Source: Demequina flava (GTDB lineage: Bacteria > Actinomycetota > Actinomycetes > Actinomycetales > Demequinaceae). Taken from it: a DNA stretch of 64,000 nt. Positions 18,402 through 27,473 of the stretch are shown here, one piece after another. Below the pieces are notes generated by a model, which was given only the letters and a program-made list of their open reading frames with translations, made no database searches and was not told where the DNA came from. Both the position numbers and the translations under genes were made by a program. Location of the stretch: the NCBI RefSeq assembly GCF_000975035.1, contig NZ_BBRA01000002.1, positions 620,036 through 684,035 on the forward strand. Direction: 5' to 3'. Numbering within the stretch: position 1 is the stretch's first letter; every line of letters starts with the position of its first letter.

Positions 18402-19112
18402 ATGAGCACGATCGACCCACACCACATTGACGAAGAATCCGTCTCGCGACGCCTGAACGCCCTGCGCGCGGGCGTGCTCGGGGCGAACGACGGCATCGTT
18501 TCTGTCGCCGGCCTCGTCATCGGTGTCGCAGCGGCTACGCCCAATAATCACGGCGCAATTCTGGCCGCCGGTGTGGCGGGCCTCACGGCGGGTGCGCTGT
18601 CGATGGGCGTGGGCGAGTACGTCTCCGTCTCCTCGCAGTCCGACGCCGAGAAGTCGCAACTCCGCCGCGAGAAGCGCTGGCACCAGGTGCGGCCGGACTA
18701 CGAGCTCGAGCAGCTGGTCGAGCTCAACATGGAGACCGGCATGAGTGAGGCGACCGCACGGGTGGCGGCGCAGGAGCAGACGGCGCACGACCCCGTCGCG
18801 ATCCACGCTCGCATGCACCTCGGGATCGACCCCGACGAGGTCACCAGCCCGTGGCACGCGGCCTATGCGTCGCTAGGGGCGTTCACCCTGGGCGGGCTGC
18901 TGCCGCTGCTCACGATCCTGCTGGTGCCGGCATCGGCTCAGGTACCGGCCACTTACGCGGCCGTGATTGTCGCTTTGGCCATCACCGGGTTCGTGTCGGC
19001 GCGCTGGGCTCACTCACCGCGTGGCCGGGCCGTACTGCGCAACATCGTGGGAGGAACTCTCGCAATGGCGATTACTTACGGGATTGGCTCGCTGATCGGG
19101 GTTGCCGTCTAG
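18402..19112 (+). CDS. VIT/CCC1-family Fe2+/Mn2+ transporter
   Basis: 236 residues with five predicted transmembrane helices. Moves ferrous iron or manganese across the membrane, out of the cytosol. Family marks: LNALRAGVLGANDGIVSVAGLVIGV in the first helix, GLTAGALSMGVGEYVSVSSQSDAE at the end of the second, and a cytoplasmic acidic metal-binding helix pair (ELVELNMETGMSEATA). The last three helices end in GSLIGVAV. The ATG at 18402 is chosen because upstream frame-open sequence contains the likely promoter and iron box. Confidence 0.9.
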   Translation: MSTIDPHHIDEESVSRRLNALRAGVLGANDGIVSVAGLVIGVAAATPNNHGAILAAGVAGLTAGALSMGVGEYVSVSSQSDAEKSQLRREKRWHQVRPDYELEQLVELNMETGMSEATARVAAQEQTAHDPVAIHARMHLGIDPDEVTSPWHAAYASLGAFTLGGLLPLLTILLVPASAQVPATYAAVIVALAITGFVSARWAHSPRGRAVLRNIVGGTLAMAITYGIGSLIGVAV

Positions 19113-19175
19113 TTTTCCACAGGCGGTCGCATTGCTCTGGCGCGGGCGCTTGCGGGGCGGCTAGGGTCACGTGGC

Positions 19176-19829
19176 ATGGGGGCAACGCAGACTCTTCACT
19201 TGTTTAAGCGCGTCCGTGGTGCGCTGGCGGCGCTGGGCATCCTGGTGGGCGCGACGGCGTGCACCGGCGGCGGTTCCGCGGCGCCTTCCGTGAGCCCCAC
19301 GGCCGATGCTGGGGAGGCTTTGCCTTCTGCCTCGCCCAGCGCGTCACCTAGTACTTCACCCTCGCCGTCGCCAAGCCCGACCGAACTGTCGGTCGAAGAA
19401 GTACGGGCGCAACTACCCGAGGCGGCCCTCACCGAGGACTTTCCAGGTGCCGATGCCTTCGCATCCTATTTCCTTGACAACTATCAAGGACTCTCTCAGC
19501 AGAACCCACTCCTTTTCAAAGCACTGTCCGCCGACACCTGTGACTTTTGCCAGTCGGTTGCGACCGCGCACACCCGGCTCCGTGAAGACGGCGTCACGAT
19601 AGCCGGAGGCGATCTAGAGATCGTCAGTGACCAGGGCTACGGAGGCCAACAGGTAGACGGCACATTCGGACTTGAGTACGACTTCGCCACCTCCGACCTT
19701 GTGGAGACCGCTGCGGACGGAACCGTTATCCGCGAGGTCGCTGGCTCGGAGGGCCGTGCAACCATCATCGTGAATTTCGACGAGCATTGGAAGGTAGAGG
19801 CCGTTGGTTCGGATCAGGCGGGCGAATGA
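19176..19829 (+). CDS. DUF6318-family lipoprotein
   Basis: 217 residues. The lipoprotein signal ends GATAC (Cys29). A low-complexity linker of alternating Ser and Pro (SASPSASPSTSPSPSPSP) spans ~50-68 and should hold the globular part away from the membrane. The C-terminal domain has FASYFLDNYQGLSQQNP and a closely spaced Cys pair in SADTCDFCQSV, the pattern of DUF6318 proteins. Function unknown. It overlaps the next gene by four bases. Confidence 0.8.
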   Translation: MGATQTLHLFKRVRGALAALGILVGATACTGGGSAAPSVSPTADAGEALPSASPSASPSTSPSPSPSPTELSVEEVRAQLPEAALTEDFPGADAFASYFLDNYQGLSQQNPLLFKALSADTCDFCQSVATAHTRLREDGVTIAGGDLEIVSDQGYGGQQVDGTFGLEYDFATSDLVETAADGTVIREVAGSEGRATIIVNFDEHWKVEAVGSDQAGE

Positions 19830-20851
19830 CGGCAACAGCCTTTATCCATGCCATTGCGGTAGCAATTGCTGTCGCGGCGGGCACTGGAACGACCGACACT
19901 AGCGACCACGAGTTCACTGGCGTCACAAGGGACACTGATGTCCGCCTGGATCTCGTCACTCCAGGGGATGAACCGGCAGATCGTGCAGGAGCTAGCAACG
20001 TCTCCGCAGCGAGTACCCCGACTCGTTGGCAGCGTGCGCCGATGTGCACGGACTGGGCCATGGCGGGTGAGGATCCGCATGCGGTGAGCGTCGAGTTCTT
20101 TGGGTCGATTCCTGCATGTGGTGCGGAAGGTCAGGTCACGGCGCGCATCGAATGTGGTGACGGCGAGGAGATTCAGGATCCTCTGTGGCGTTCGGACCCA
20201 CTCGATGGCTCAGATCTCTACGGTGGCTGGCGACGTGTCAGCTATTACACATGCACGACTGATCCGATTCATGCGTTGGCGATTGAGGCCTGGCAGTCCA
20301 TGACGATCGCGCCCGAGGGCTATGTGTTGCAGCCCGACAACGGATGGGCGACCACTCACCAGGGGTTCTACGCCGTTCCTAATGCCGAAGCGCAAACTGC
20401 GACCGTGACGCTCACGGGCACCACGGTCACACTGCGAGCCACTCCAACTACATGGCACTGGTCTTCCACCGACGGCGACAAATACGTCCACACCACCCCG
20501 GCAGGCGGCTACGAGAGCGATGATCTGCCAATTACGTTCACGCCGGGTGAGCGACGCATCGGCTGGAACCTCACCACGACATGGGAAGGTGCCTACAGCC
20601 TCAACGGCGGCAGCACGTGGATCGATGCGCCGGGCACGGCAACCACGACGAGCGAGCAACGCTCTATTCACTTGTACTCGCCGACACCACGCCTTGTCGA
20701 CTGTGACTTGGGCGGCAACTGCGCATCCGGCCAGAAGGCACCCACCGGTGCAGTCCCAACATTGACCGACCCGGACGCAGACGGCATCGACAACCACGCC
20801 GTCCCAGACGACGACATCAACGCCTACCTCGACAAAGTCGGACGCGGCTAA
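19826..20851 (+). CDS. Exported protein of unknown function
   Basis: 341 residues starting at the ATG that overlaps the stop of the DUF6318 gene. The first ~20 residues are hydrophobic (FIHAIAVAIAVAAG), consistent with a short signal or anchor. The body is rich in Thr, Trp, Gly and beta-strand-like patterns (TATVTLTGTTVTLRATPTTWHW), with several Cys that could pair. No family recognised. The tight coupling suggests the two exported proteins work together at the cell surface. Confidence 0.7.
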   Translation: MTATAFIHAIAVAIAVAAGTGTTDTSDHEFTGVTRDTDVRLDLVTPGDEPADRAGASNVSAASTPTRWQRAPMCTDWAMAGEDPHAVSVEFFGSIPACGAEGQVTARIECGDGEEIQDPLWRSDPLDGSDLYGGWRRVSYYTCTTDPIHALAIEAWQSMTIAPEGYVLQPDNGWATTHQGFYAVPNAEAQTATVTLTGTTVTLRATPTTWHWSSTDGDKYVHTTPAGGYESDDLPITFTPGERRIGWNLTTTWEGAYSLNGGSTWIDAPGTATTTSEQRSIHLYSPTPRLVDCDLGGNCASGQKAPTGAVPTLTDPDADGIDNHAVPDDDINAYLDKVGRG

Positions 20852-20881
20852 CCCCGGCCACCACGACTCACGCAGGAACCA

Positions 20882-20963
20882 CCGAAAACTGACGGCCACG
20901 GACCCGCCAACCCACAAACCCCGCCGAGTATGTACGGCAGGCGAGATAGGGCGCCAGGGGAAG
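20882..20963 (-). repeat. Two-box intergenic repeat, copy C (interrupted)
   Basis: Reverse orientation. CTTCCCCTG and GCCGTACATACTCGGCGGGG are split by about 16 extra bases compared with the other copies; the second box is GTGGCCGTCAGTTTTCGGTGG. It lies between convergent genes. Confidence 0.75.
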
Positions 20964-20968
20964 TGGAG

Positions 20969-22018
20969 TTATGGCACCAGGCCGATCCACTCCGGCTTCG
21001 AGAACTTGGTCTCGACGAGTTCCGCCGCAGCATTGAGCTCATCAGGGCTCACCGAACCCGCAGTCGTCGCGTAGCGCCCGGCAAAGTGGCCAAGGAACGC
21101 ATCGATCACGTCCTCGCGGGCCATGCCGGTCTGCGACCGCAGCGGATCAACGCGTTTGTTGGCGCTCTTGGTGCCCTTGTCGGACATCTTCTCGCGGCCG
21201 ATCCGGAGAGTCTCGAGCATCGCGTCAGCGTCAATGTTGTACGCCATCGTCACGTGGTGGAGGACTGCACCGGACGAGTACCGCTTCTGCGCAGCGCCCG
21301 CGATCTTGCCAGCGTCTGATGCGATGTCGTTCAGCGGGATGTACCGCGCCTGAATACCAACGTCCGCGAGTGCGCCAAGCACCCAGTCGTCGAGGAAGGC
21401 GTAGGACTGCTCAAACGACAGTCCCTCGACCAGCGAAACCGGCACGGACAGCGAGTAGGTGATGGTGTTACCAGGCTGAATAAACATCGCGCCACCACCG
21501 GAAACGCGACGCGTGACGGTGATGTCATGCTTGGCGGCGCCCTCGGGGTCGACCTCGTTGCGCAGCGACTGGAAGGACCCAATCACGACGGCCGACGAGG
21601 CCCACTCCCAGATCCGCAGCGTGGGACCACGACGGCCTTCGGCGACCTCGCGGGTGATGACATCGTCGAGCGCCATCTGCATGTGTGGCTCGCGCGGCTC
21701 GTCGTGAAGGATCTCGAACGTGTGGTCGTGCCAACCGGTCGCATGGCCCAGGGCGCGGCGCACGGCGATCGCAACCGCTTCCGGCGAGAAGCCGACGAAC
21801 TGAGCATCGGGTCCCGCGGCGCGCTCGACCACAGCCGCGAGCGTGGCGACAGAGGACTGCGCAGGCATCCCGGTCAGCGCGAGGCGAATGTCGAGGAGCG
21901 CCTCCGACGGCTCCAAGAAGAAGTCGCCCGAGATCACCACCTGCGACAGCGCGTCCGCAGACACCTCGACATCTGCGACGACAAGCTTGCCGCCAGGAAC
22001 CTTGTATTCACCGTGCAT
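20969..22018 (-). CDS. Lipoate-protein ligase A-type protein with N-terminal accessory domain
   Basis: Attaches lipoate or octanoate to lipoyl domains using ATP. 349 residues. The ligase core (~120-349) shows LRIWEWASSAVVIGSFQS, the RRVSGGGAMF motif with the adenylate-binding glycines, and DIASDAGKIAGAAQKR with the conserved Lys. About 90 residues in front (GEYKVPGGKLVVADVEV, SGDFFLEPSE) resemble the accessory domain that is C-terminal in E. coli LplA, so the domain order is swapped. ATG 22018 is chosen, although its GGAG is very close. Single gene, convergent with the exported protein. Confidence 0.85.
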   Translation of the reverse strand: MHGEYKVPGGKLVVADVEVSADALSQVVISGDFFLEPSEALLDIRLALTGMPAQSSVATLAAVVERAAGPDAQFVGFSPEAVAIAVRRALGHATGWHDHTFEILHDEPREPHMQMALDDVITREVAEGRRGPTLRIWEWASSAVVIGSFQSLRNEVDPEGAAKHDITVTRRVSGGGAMFIQPGNTITYSLSVPVSLVEGLSFEQSYAFLDDWVLGALADVGIQARYIPLNDIASDAGKIAGAAQKRYSSGAVLHHVTMAYNIDADAMLETLRIGREKMSDKGTKSANKRVDPLRSQTGMAREDVIDAFLGHFAGRYATTAGSVSPDELNAAAELVETKFSKPEWIGLVP

Positions 22019-22073
22019 AGCTCCATTGTGCCCTCGACCTAAGCCCGTCAAATACTTGGGTCCCGAAGGCGCC

Positions 22074-22712
22074 CTAGTGTGCGCCATCCTCGCGGCCAGT
22101 CACGACCTCCAAGAGTTCTTCTGCTCCCTTACCGACAGCCCCACCTGGGTGGCTGTGCAACACGCGGTCCCAGGTATAGCCACGACGAGACATCAATACA
22201 ACGGCGAGAGCGTCGCCCCAGGCAGCTGTCGCCAACGTGCTACCCATGGCGATGATTCCCCCCAGGTCCGCCGCATCGCTGCTGACCCGGACCACCAAGT
22301 CACAGCCACGTGCCAACGGGCTCGTAAGCTGCCCGGTCAACGCGACTGTGAATGTCCCACGATCCTTAACCCTCGACACGAACTCGACTAGTTCAGTTGA
22401 GTCACCTCCTTTCGAAAGTGCGATGAGGAGGTCGTTTTCGTTGGCAACTGCGAGACTACCGTGCAACGCATCTGAAGGGTTTTGATAAAACGCAGGCGTG
22501 CCGGAAACGTTGAGAAGGTGCGCGAGCCGCCGTGCAATCGTTCCCGAGGTTCCGGCACCAGACACAATCACTTTGCCAGACGTCGCCATGATCTGATCAA
22601 CCAGAGCGAAGAAATCGTCATCCACCTGATCCGCTACATATGCGACCGCTTCCGCTTCCGACCGGATGAAACGTTGCGCCTCATCGCGCTCACTCGCTTT
22701 ATCGACCCTCAC
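22074..22712 (-). CDS. SIS-domain sugar-phosphate isomerase (KpsF/GutQ-like, no CBS domains)
   Basis: 212 residues, a single SIS domain. SGAGTSGTIARRLAHLL, GTPAFYQNPSDALHGSL, LLIALSKGGDSTELVEF and the C-terminal GDALAVVLMSRRGYTW...SHPGGAVGK follow the arabinose-5-phosphate isomerase pattern (KpsF/KdsD/GutQ) closely. It lacks the CBS pair of KdsD, so it is the short form; 6-phospho-3-hexuloisomerase is the other possibility. The GTG at 22712 overlaps the upstream permease stop by four bases and has AGAAGGAG before it. Last gene of the sugar operon. Confidence 0.8.
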   Translation of the reverse strand: MRVDKASERDEAQRFIRSEAEAVAYVADQVDDDFFALVDQIMATSGKVIVSGAGTSGTIARRLAHLLNVSGTPAFYQNPSDALHGSLAVANENDLLIALSKGGDSTELVEFVSRVKDRGTFTVALTGQLTSPLARGCDLVVRVSSDAADLGGIIAMGSTLATAAWGDALAVVLMSRRGYTWDRVLHSHPGGAVGKGAEELLEVVTGREDGAH

Positions 22713-23806
22713 TTTTGGTGCTCCTTCTGCTGATTCGTCTGACTTGTCTGGGCATTGGCCCGCCGGCGTCTCCTGCTTATCGCTTCCGAGACTCGTTTTC
22801 TTTCGAATGCCACGACGAATACGCCGACCAAAATCAGACCTTGAACAATTTGATAGATATACGTGCTCACGCCCATCATGTTGAGACCCGAGGCGATGAG
22901 CTGGAGGACGATTGCGGCGAGCGCAGCGCCGACAACCGCAACTCGCCCGCCAAACGGATTCGCCCCACCGAGTACGGCAATCGTGATTGCGAGCATCAAG
23001 TACGAAGAGCCATAACCGGCTGAAGCGGAAGCCGTGCGCGAGACGAGAACCAAGCCGGCGACCGCCGAGATGAGTCCCGCAAGAACATAAGTCCTTGTCA
23101 CGACCCACGTGTAGGCGATACCGCTGTACTCAGCCGCGGTTCTTGAGGCACCCATCATCGTCGAGCTCACGCCATACTTGGTCTTGGTCATGAGCAGCCA
23201 CACGGCAACCACGACGACCCCGAACAGCCAGAACACGATGGGTACACCGAGCAGCGAGTTGTAACCGAACGATGAGAGCGGGTCTGTCACCCCATACGCG
23301 GCCTCACCGCGCGTGATCGCGACGGCGACTCCCGTGAAAATCTGCATTGTCGCGAGAGTCGTCAGAATCGGTGCCACCTTAAGTTTCGCAATAACCAGCC
23401 CGTTGAGAAGGCCGCACAGCACACCGATCAGCAACCCACCTGCCACTGCGATCAAGGTTGCGGTGAGTTGCCCCTGACCTTGCTCAACCCCAACACGGGA
23501 ATACCAAGCAATGAATATTGCTGTGAGGTTCGCTACCGCGACGGTGGACAGATCAATTCCGGCTATCGTCATTGCAACCGAAATAGCCAGCGCCATCAGC
23601 CCCACTTCTGGGATCGAAAATGCGATGGACTCTACATTCAGCAGAGTTGCGTAGGAGTCAGGATTAATAGCGGAAAAAGCCATCGCAAGCACTAACGCGA
23701 GCGAGAGGAGCCCGAAAGTGCTTCCATTGCGCTTGACCGCAAGCGCCCAAGGCGGAGTGGCCTGCTCGACGGACCGCGAGGCCTGCCGTCCCGTATCAAT
23801 ACTCAT
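22709..23806 (-). CDS. Ribose/AI-2-type ABC transporter permease (second)
   Basis: 365 residues of the BPD_transp_2 (RbsC/LsrC/RhaP) family with about ten transmembrane helices. Family marks: AISVAMTIAGIDLSTVAVANLTA, GVLCGLLNGLVIAKLKVAPILTTLATM and the late ITIAVLGGANPFGGRVAVVG. Forms the membrane channel together with the preceding permease. Start and stop both overlap neighbours by four bases, so translation is coupled along the operon. The last ~20 residues are charged and rich in Gln and Lys. Confidence 0.9.
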   Translation of the reverse strand: MSIDTGRQASRSVEQATPPWALAVKRNGSTFGLLSLALVLAMAFSAINPDSYATLLNVESIAFSIPEVGLMALAISVAMTIAGIDLSTVAVANLTAIFIAWYSRVGVEQGQGQLTATLIAVAGGLLIGVLCGLLNGLVIAKLKVAPILTTLATMQIFTGVAVAITRGEAAYGVTDPLSSFGYNSLLGVPIVFWLFGVVVVAVWLLMTKTKYGVSSTMMGASRTAAEYSGIAYTWVVTRTYVLAGLISAVAGLVLVSRTASASAGYGSSYLMLAITIAVLGGANPFGGRVAVVGAALAAIVLQLIASGLNMMGVSTYIYQIVQGLILVGVFVVAFERKRVSEAISRRRRRANAQTSQTNQQKEHQK

Positions 23807-24855
23807 GCCGACGCCTCCGTCGATTCTAGGATCCTAGTAGTTTTCGCTTCACGTGACGAGGCCTGTGCCTGAATCGCGACACCGACAAGCACCACAACAC
23901 CGACTACAAGTACGTGCCAATAGCTCGAGACTCCGAGCCGCACTAGAGAGTTCTGAACAAGTGAAATAAGCAGTACGCCATACACCGTGCCCTTGACAGA
24001 GCCACGTCCGCCAGAATCCAACGCTCCACCGATGACTACGGCTGCAATCACATTGAGTTCGGTGCCCACCAGCTCAAAGGGCGACGCATGGCGGGACAGA
24101 ACGACGTGCACCATGCCGGCAAACCCTGCGAGTGCTCCGGCGATCAGGTAGATCCGGACCTGGACGCTCGGCACACGAATGCCCACACGGCGAGCCGACT
24201 CTCGATCACCACCAATCGCATAGATCGAGCGGCCAAACATTGTTTTCCGGAGCATCCACGAGACCAAAAAAGCAAGTGCGATCACGGGAAGGACAAGAAT
24301 GTTCACGGGGCTGTTGCCAAGCCTCATGATGGACGAGGCCCCGATCGCGTCGAGCTGCGCCGGAAGCGTAGATATGTACACACTTCCGATGAACGCGAGG
24401 AGCACACCTCGGATGATGACCTGTGTCCCCAGCGAGGCAATGAGCGTCTCCATTCGATAGCGAGCAACGAACAAAGCGTTCAGTGAGCCGAGTGCAATGC
24501 CCATTATCGAAGCCAACAAGAAAGGCCATAGAGCCCCGTCTACGCCGAAGAAGTTCATCACGGTTATTGTCGCGTAGCCACTGAAAATTGCGATGGCGGG
24601 AAATGACACATCCATGCCGCCCGAAATAATCACCAAGAGCAACCCAAGCGCAAGAGCGAGAGTCACAATCCCGGAGCGGATGATATCTCCTACAAAGGTC
24701 ATGGTGAGCGCTGAGGGCTCGACGATCGCCATGACTCCCAGGAGGGCGAGAATCAGCAGCAACAGCGCTGTCTCGTGATTTTCGCCCTTATAACGGTCCC
24801 AGATTTCGTGCACTCTCAATCGTGCGCCGCGGGATCTGCGCGTATACGCCTTCAT
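23803..24855 (-). CDS. Ribose/AI-2-type ABC transporter permease (first)
   Basis: 350 residues, BPD_transp_2 family. ALGLLLVIISGGMDVSFPAIAIFSGYATI and LGSLNALFVARYRMETLIASLGTQVI carry the family motifs; ELNVIAAVVIGGALDSGGRGSVKGTVYG is the conserved cytoplasmic loop that contacts the ATPase. The ATG at 24855 overlaps the stop of the ATPase gene; the longer frame-open start lies inside that gene. Two different permeases of this family side by side is the LsrC/LsrD or RhaP/RhaQ arrangement. Confidence 0.9.
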   Translation of the reverse strand: MKAYTRRSRGARLRVHEIWDRYKGENHETALLLLILALLGVMAIVEPSALTMTFVGDIIRSGIVTLALALGLLLVIISGGMDVSFPAIAIFSGYATITVMNFFGVDGALWPFLLASIMGIALGSLNALFVARYRMETLIASLGTQVIIRGVLLAFIGSVYISTLPAQLDAIGASSIMRLGNSPVNILVLPVIALAFLVSWMLRKTMFGRSIYAIGGDRESARRVGIRVPSVQVRIYLIAGALAGFAGMVHVVLSRHASPFELVGTELNVIAAVVIGGALDSGGRGSVKGTVYGVLLISLVQNSLVRLGVSSYWHVLVVGVVVLVGVAIQAQASSREAKTTRILESTEASA

Positions 24856-26342
24856 CGGTCCAACCTTTCGCGAATACGTTCGGGCGACACTTCGTCCATC
24901 TCCAGTGCGCCATCCATCCGGCCGCGTCGCACAAACAAGACTCGATGGCACACGCTGACGAGTTCCGGAACATCGTCGGAGATCATCAGGATGCCTGTGC
25001 CCTGTTCCGCGGTGAGTCGCAGAATGTCTAGAATCACGGCCTTGGATCCGGCGTCCACGCCAACCGTGGGTCCGTTCAGTATGAGAACGCTAGGCTCGGT
25101 CTCCATCCATTTGCCGAGTACGACTCTCTGTTGGTTTCCCCCCGAGAGTGAACTCACTGGGTTCGCGGGATTGTCGGTTTTGATGCCGAGCTTCTCAACC
25201 GCGTGTTGCGACGCGCGAGCCATCTGCCCACTATCGAGGAAGCCTCCGCGCCCACTCACTTTGTCGAGTGACGCAGCGATAAGATTTGACTCAATGCTCT
25301 GCTCAAGAATCACGCCTTGGGTAAGTCTGTCTTCCGGCACGTACCCGATACCAGCTTCAATTCCCTCTTGGACCGACCCGATGGGTTTGGCTTGGCCGGC
25401 TACGCGGATCTCGCCGGTATCGATCGGCAAGATGCCAAAGATCGATTCTGCGATCTCTGAACGACCTGACCCGAGAAGTCCTGTCAGTCCAACAATCTCG
25501 CCGGCACCGACTTCGAAGGAGACTCCTTCAAAGAGATCGTTTCGGCCGATCTCGTGTACTTCAAGCGCTGGCGCCTTGTCTTCTACGGGGAGCGCGGAAA
25601 GTTGGCGCTCTTCTGACGGCAGATAGCCAAGAAGCGACTCAATCAGCGTGTCGGGAGTAAACTCAGCGGCAGCCCCGCTCTTGACGACCGCACCATTTCG
25701 TAGAACCGTTATCCGGTCCGACATCATGAAGACCTCTTCGGTCTTGTGCGACACAAAGACGATGGCAACGCCGTCTGCTTTGAGCTGTTCAACGACGCGA
25801 CTGAGGGAGTCGATCTCCCTCCAGGTAAGAGCGGTGGTCGGCTCGTCCATAAACAAAACCTTGACGTCGAGCGCGAGCGCCCGGCAGATCGCGACGAGTT
25901 GCCGGTCCGCGACCGAAATGTTCTCGACCTTTTCATCTAGGCTCAGTTGGAGGCCTAACCGCTCAACTACCCGCGCCGCTATAGACCGAGCGGCTTGTAC
26001 GCGGACGACCTTGCTTCTTGCCTTCACTCGTGCAGACATTGCGATGTTCTCCGCCACCGTGAGGTTCGGGAACAGAGACATGTCCTGGTAGATGACCTGA
26101 ATGCCCAGATCAATAGAGTCCGTCACGGACGGCCGACCTACATCCACACCATCCATTTCGATGTGACCTGCGTCCGCGGTTTCTACGCCGGAGATAATCT
26201 TGATCAACGTCGACTTGCCTGAACCGTTGGCACCAGCGAGACACATTACTTCGCCAGCGCGTACGTCGATGTCAACCTCGGTCAACGCCTTGACGCCACC
26301 GTAGGTTTTGGTTATTCCCTTTGCCTGCAATGCAAGCGGCAT
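24852..26342 (-). CDS. Sugar ABC transporter ATP-binding protein (RbsA/LsrA-like)
   Basis: 496 residues, two fused ATPase cassettes as usual in the ribose/rhamnose/AI-2 class. First cassette: Walker A GANGSGKST, Walker B LFMDEPTTAL, but a degenerate signature NISVADRQLVAIC in place of LSGGQ. Second cassette: GLLGSGRSE as an atypical Walker A, SLSGGNQQRVVLGKWM, then LILNGPTVGVDAGSK where the expected Asp-Glu after the Walker B strand reads Asn-Gly. One composite catalytic site is therefore probable. ATG 26342 follows AGGAGAG. A strong stem-loop separates it from the binding-protein gene. Confidence 0.92.
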   Translation of the reverse strand: MPLALQAKGITKTYGGVKALTEVDIDVRAGEVMCLAGANGSGKSTLIKIISGVETADAGHIEMDGVDVGRPSVTDSIDLGIQVIYQDMSLFPNLTVAENIAMSARVKARSKVVRVQAARSIAARVVERLGLQLSLDEKVENISVADRQLVAICRALALDVKVLFMDEPTTALTWREIDSLSRVVEQLKADGVAIVFVSHKTEEVFMMSDRITVLRNGAVVKSGAAAEFTPDTLIESLLGYLPSEERQLSALPVEDKAPALEVHEIGRNDLFEGVSFEVGAGEIVGLTGLLGSGRSEIAESIFGILPIDTGEIRVAGQAKPIGSVQEGIEAGIGYVPEDRLTQGVILEQSIESNLIAASLDKVSGRGGFLDSGQMARASQHAVEKLGIKTDNPANPVSSLSGGNQQRVVLGKWMETEPSVLILNGPTVGVDAGSKAVILDILRLTAEQGTGILMISDDVPELVSVCHRVLFVRRGRMDGALEMDEVSPERIRERLDR

Positions 26343-26363
26343 GATGTCTCTCCTCAAAGGGGC

Positions 26364-26398
26364 GCGGGGGCCGACCGGGAGGGATGGCCGACCCCCGC
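26364..26398 (-). promoter_or_regulatory. Intercistronic stem-loop between binding-protein and ATPase genes
   Basis: On the mRNA strand GCGGGGGTCGGCC pairs with GGTCGGCCCCCGC (13 bp with two G-U pairs) across a 9-base loop. No U-run follows. Such stems protect the upstream transcript segment and raise binding-protein levels relative to the transporter; that role is inferred. Confidence 0.6.
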
Positions 26399-26408
26399 TG
26401 AAAATCAC

Positions 26409-27440
26409 TTAGAACGGGTAGTCTTCGAGGTTGTCCAAGCGGATCTCGATCCACGCGTCACCGTAAAAGTTGTTGGCGATCTCCGGGTCCTGAGTGATCG
26501 ACTCGTACCCGGGGACGCCGAGGTCCATGCCATCAACGATCTCTTCACCGTCCATCACCAGCTGCGCTGCCTGCAGCATGGCCTGACCCGCCAGCGCGGG
26601 GTCCCAACCAGTGATGACATCAATTGAGCCATCGTCGAGGAGACTGCCTGCCGTGGATGGCGTGGAGGTTCCGACCACACAGGTGTCGCCTTGCAGACCT
26701 GCTTCTTGTACAGCCCGCCCAATACCTGCAATGTCGGTTGACGCGGCGCCAATGAAGCCCTTGATATCTGGATAGGTTGCGATAATTTCCTTGGTTCGCT
26801 GATACGCGGTCTCTTGATCTTCTTCCGAGGAAATGGGGTCGGCCACACGTGAGATGTCAGGGTAGTCAGCGGCAGCACGTTCGAGCGCTCCTTCTGCCCA
26901 CACGTTGTGGCTTGCAACTGTCAGCGAGCCAACCATATGGGCGTACTCTCCGGAATCTCCCATGCACGCGGCGAGCGTGTCCATCTGGAAGCCTCCATAC
27001 GCGTTGTTGTCGAACGCTTCAATATTGGCAACAGCGTTCTCAATGCCCGGTGCTTCGTGAGTAATCACGACGATGCCCGATTCCTCCGCACGCTTGAGGA
27101 CGGACTCAAGCGACTCGGGCGAGTTCGGCACAACCGTCAACGCGGCCGGCTGCTGCGGGATCAGATCATTGATCACCGCAATTTGCTTCTCTTCAGATGC
27201 ATCGTCGCCGGCTGTTTGGGTGACGACAGTACCGGGGTGTTCAGCTGCCCACTCCTGGTTGCCGACCTCCATCCGGTTAAACCAATCTCCGCCGGCCAGC
27301 TTGACGACGTTGACCATCGTCACTTCGCCTTCATCGCCCACTCCGGCTTCTGTAGAGTCCGCACTGGCGCTACAGGCTGCGAGCGCGACACCTGCTGCCG
27401 CCGTGAACGCGAGGACTTTGACACGACTTTGTGTAACCAT
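26409..27440 (-). CDS. Sugar ABC transporter substrate-binding lipoprotein (RhaS/LsrB-like)
   Basis: 343 residues. The lipoprotein signal ends VALAAC (Cys23). A periplasmic-binding-protein-like I fold follows, with LAGGDWFNRMEVGNQEWAAEHPG near the start, QQPAALTVVPNSPESLESVLKRA, and the ending YGDAWIEIRLDNLEDYPF, which recalls the C-terminus of LsrB and RhaS proteins. The ligand cannot be predicted, but these relatives bind furanose-type molecules such as AI-2 and the 6-deoxyhexose rhamnose. Placed first of the transporter genes, after the kinase. Confidence 0.88.
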   Translation of the reverse strand: MVTQSRVKVLAFTAAAGVALAACSASADSTEAGVGDEGEVTMVNVVKLAGGDWFNRMEVGNQEWAAEHPGTVVTQTAGDDASEEKQIAVINDLIPQQPAALTVVPNSPESLESVLKRAEESGIVVITHEAPGIENAVANIEAFDNNAYGGFQMDTLAACMGDSGEYAHMVGSLTVASHNVWAEGALERAAADYPDISRVADPISSEEDQETAYQRTKEIIATYPDIKGFIGAASTDIAGIGRAVQEAGLQGDTCVVGTSTPSTAGSLLDDGSIDVITGWDPALAGQAMLQAAQLVMDGEEIVDGMDLGVPGYESITQDPEIANNFYGDAWIEIRLDNLEDYPF

Positions 27441-27473
27441 CTTTTCTTCCTTTTGTGTGTTGTGTGTTGAGTA

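Noticed and set aside
20882-20963. Two-box repeat copies as simple terminators
   Set aside because: Hairpins are not conserved between copies, there is no T-run, and copy D lies between two gene starts.
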